Positions 5,899-6,521 of a DNA stretch of 6,521 bases are shown one piece after another. The stretch's first letter is position 1. Each line of letters starts with the position of its first letter. Below the pieces are notes generated by a model. The model had not been told where the DNA came from and searched no databases. It worked only from the letters and a program-made list of their open reading frames with translations. Origin of the DNA: an uncultured Woeseiaceae bacterium (GTDB lineage Bacteria; Pseudomonadota; Gammaproteobacteria; Woeseiales; Woeseiaceae); NCBI GenBank assembly GCA_947259435.1, contig CAMYMP010000013.1, positions 1 to 6,521 on the forward strand, written 5' to 3'. Both the position numbers and the translations under genes were made by a program.

Positions 5899-6521
5899 TC
5901 AGCCTTTGATGCAGACGAGCGGTTCGAGCCGCGCGACTTTGCGCGCAAGGCCCGCATACTCGGCGATATCGACGACCCGGTCGACATCCTTGTAAGCGAG
6001 CGGCGCCTCCTCGGCAACCCCCCGCTGCGACGGGCTGCGAATCGCGATGCCGCGCTCAGCGAGCTCGTCGACCACTTGCCGGCCGCTAAATTGGCGGCGC
6101 GCCTTGCGACGGCTCATGGCCCGGCCGGCCCCGTGACAAGCCGAGCTCAAGGCAGTCGTCTCTCCTTCGGTCGTGCCGGCCAGCACGTACGAAGCGGTGC
6201 CCATGGAGCCGCCGATCAGGACCGGCTGACCCGCGGCGCACAGCGTTTCATCGAGGTCCGGATTGCCGGGGCCGAACGCTCTCGTCGCACCTTTACGATG
6301 CACATACAGTTCACGCGATTTGCCGTCGACCACGTGGACCTCGACTTTGCAGATGTTGTGCGACACATCGTAGAACATATCGAGGCGCGCCTGCGGCAGT
6401 AGGCGGCCGACGATGTCGCGCGTCAGGTCGGTGAGTATCTGCCGGTTCGCCAGCGCACAGTTCATGCCGGCGCGCATCGCGCCGAGATAGCGCTGGCCGA
6501 GATCCGAGTTAATCGGGGCGC
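5899..6521 (-). CDS. rtcB: RNA-splicing ligase RtcB, C-terminal 206 residues (runs off right edge)
   Basis: RtcB joins RNA 2',3'-cyclic phosphate or 3'-phosphate ends to 5'-hydroxyl ends using GTP and Mn2+, in tRNA splicing/repair and RNA damage repair. The frame is open to the window edge, where it reads APINSDLGQRYLGAMRAGMN, the usual conserved middle of the family, so the ATG at 6477 is internal and not the start. Visible signatures in order are FYDVSHNICKVE (about 6372-6337), VHRKGATRAFGPG (about 6303-6265), VLIGGSMGTASYVLAG (about 6219-6172), and SACHGAGRAMSR (about 6144-6109), in which the His of HGAGR (6135-6133) is the residue that is guanylylated. EEAPLAYKDVDRVVD and the C-terminus PLVCIKG complete it. 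The C-terminus is intact and ends at the TGA at 5901-5899. It is separated from the downstream operon by a promoter-like gap, so functional linkage is not implied. No archease gene is visible. Confidence 0.95.
   Translation of the reverse strand, partial: APINSDLGQRYLGAMRAGMNCALANRQILTDLTRDIVGRLLPQARLDMFYDVSHNICKVEVHVVDGKSRELYVHRKGATRAFGPGNPDLDETLCAAGQPVLIGGSMGTASYVLAGTTEGETTALSSACHGAGRAMSRRKARRQFSGRQVVDELAERGIAIRSPSQRGVAEEAPLAYKDVDRVVDIAEYAGLARKVARLEPLVCIKG

Noticed and set aside
6076..6402. 108-codon plus-strand frame
   Set aside because: Antisense shadow of rtcB, whose conserved motifs are unmistakable on the other strand.

Overview
The window looks like a chromosomal segment of a GC-rich proteobacterium, most likely a gammaproteobacterium. 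The basis is codon use, strong AGGAGG-type ribosome sites, a complete HACL2-like/CoA-transferase operon, RtcB, and a dispersed repeat of a type I recall from proteobacterial genomes. I cannot name the species. All supported genes are on the minus strand, so they are listed below against the coordinate order.

Right part (about 1950-6521): compact, GC-rich housekeeping/metabolic DNA. The 3' two-thirds of rtcB (RNA ligase) enters from the right edge and ends at 5899. A short gap with a plausible sigma70 promoter follows. Then comes a three-gene operon: a small VOC/glyoxalase-fold protein, a fused alpha-beta family I CoA-transferase, and a thiamine-diphosphate enzyme that closely resembles the eukaryotic ILVBL/HACL2 group of 2-hydroxyacyl-CoA lyases. 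The last two genes overlap by ATGA. A working model (inference) is that the CoA-transferase makes a 2-hydroxyacyl-CoA, and the ThDP enzyme then cleaves that thioester to an aldehyde plus formyl-CoA. The VOC protein would be an accessory of unknown role.

Middle (about 440-1950): visibly more AT-rich and accessory in character. It holds a 5'-truncated remnant of a small two-helix membrane protein (1714-1926), two same-orientation copies of a dispersed palindromic repeat (616-820 and about 1570-1705), and between them a lone gene for a short SET-domain protein with a post-SET cysteine cluster. Several apparent plus-strand reading frames here are products of the repeat, not genes.

Left part (1-440): the start of a secreted protein gene (signal peptide, then a PGAxxTxxxGIN-type HAF-like repeat) running off the left edge. 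Its untranslated leader carries a compact structured RNA with an AAAGCUAC core, similar in layout to the GEMM/cyclic-di-GMP-I riboswitch class but with several departures from that consensus. The structured leader RNA, the repeat-flanked SET gene and the transferase-lyase operon are the items most worth a second look.
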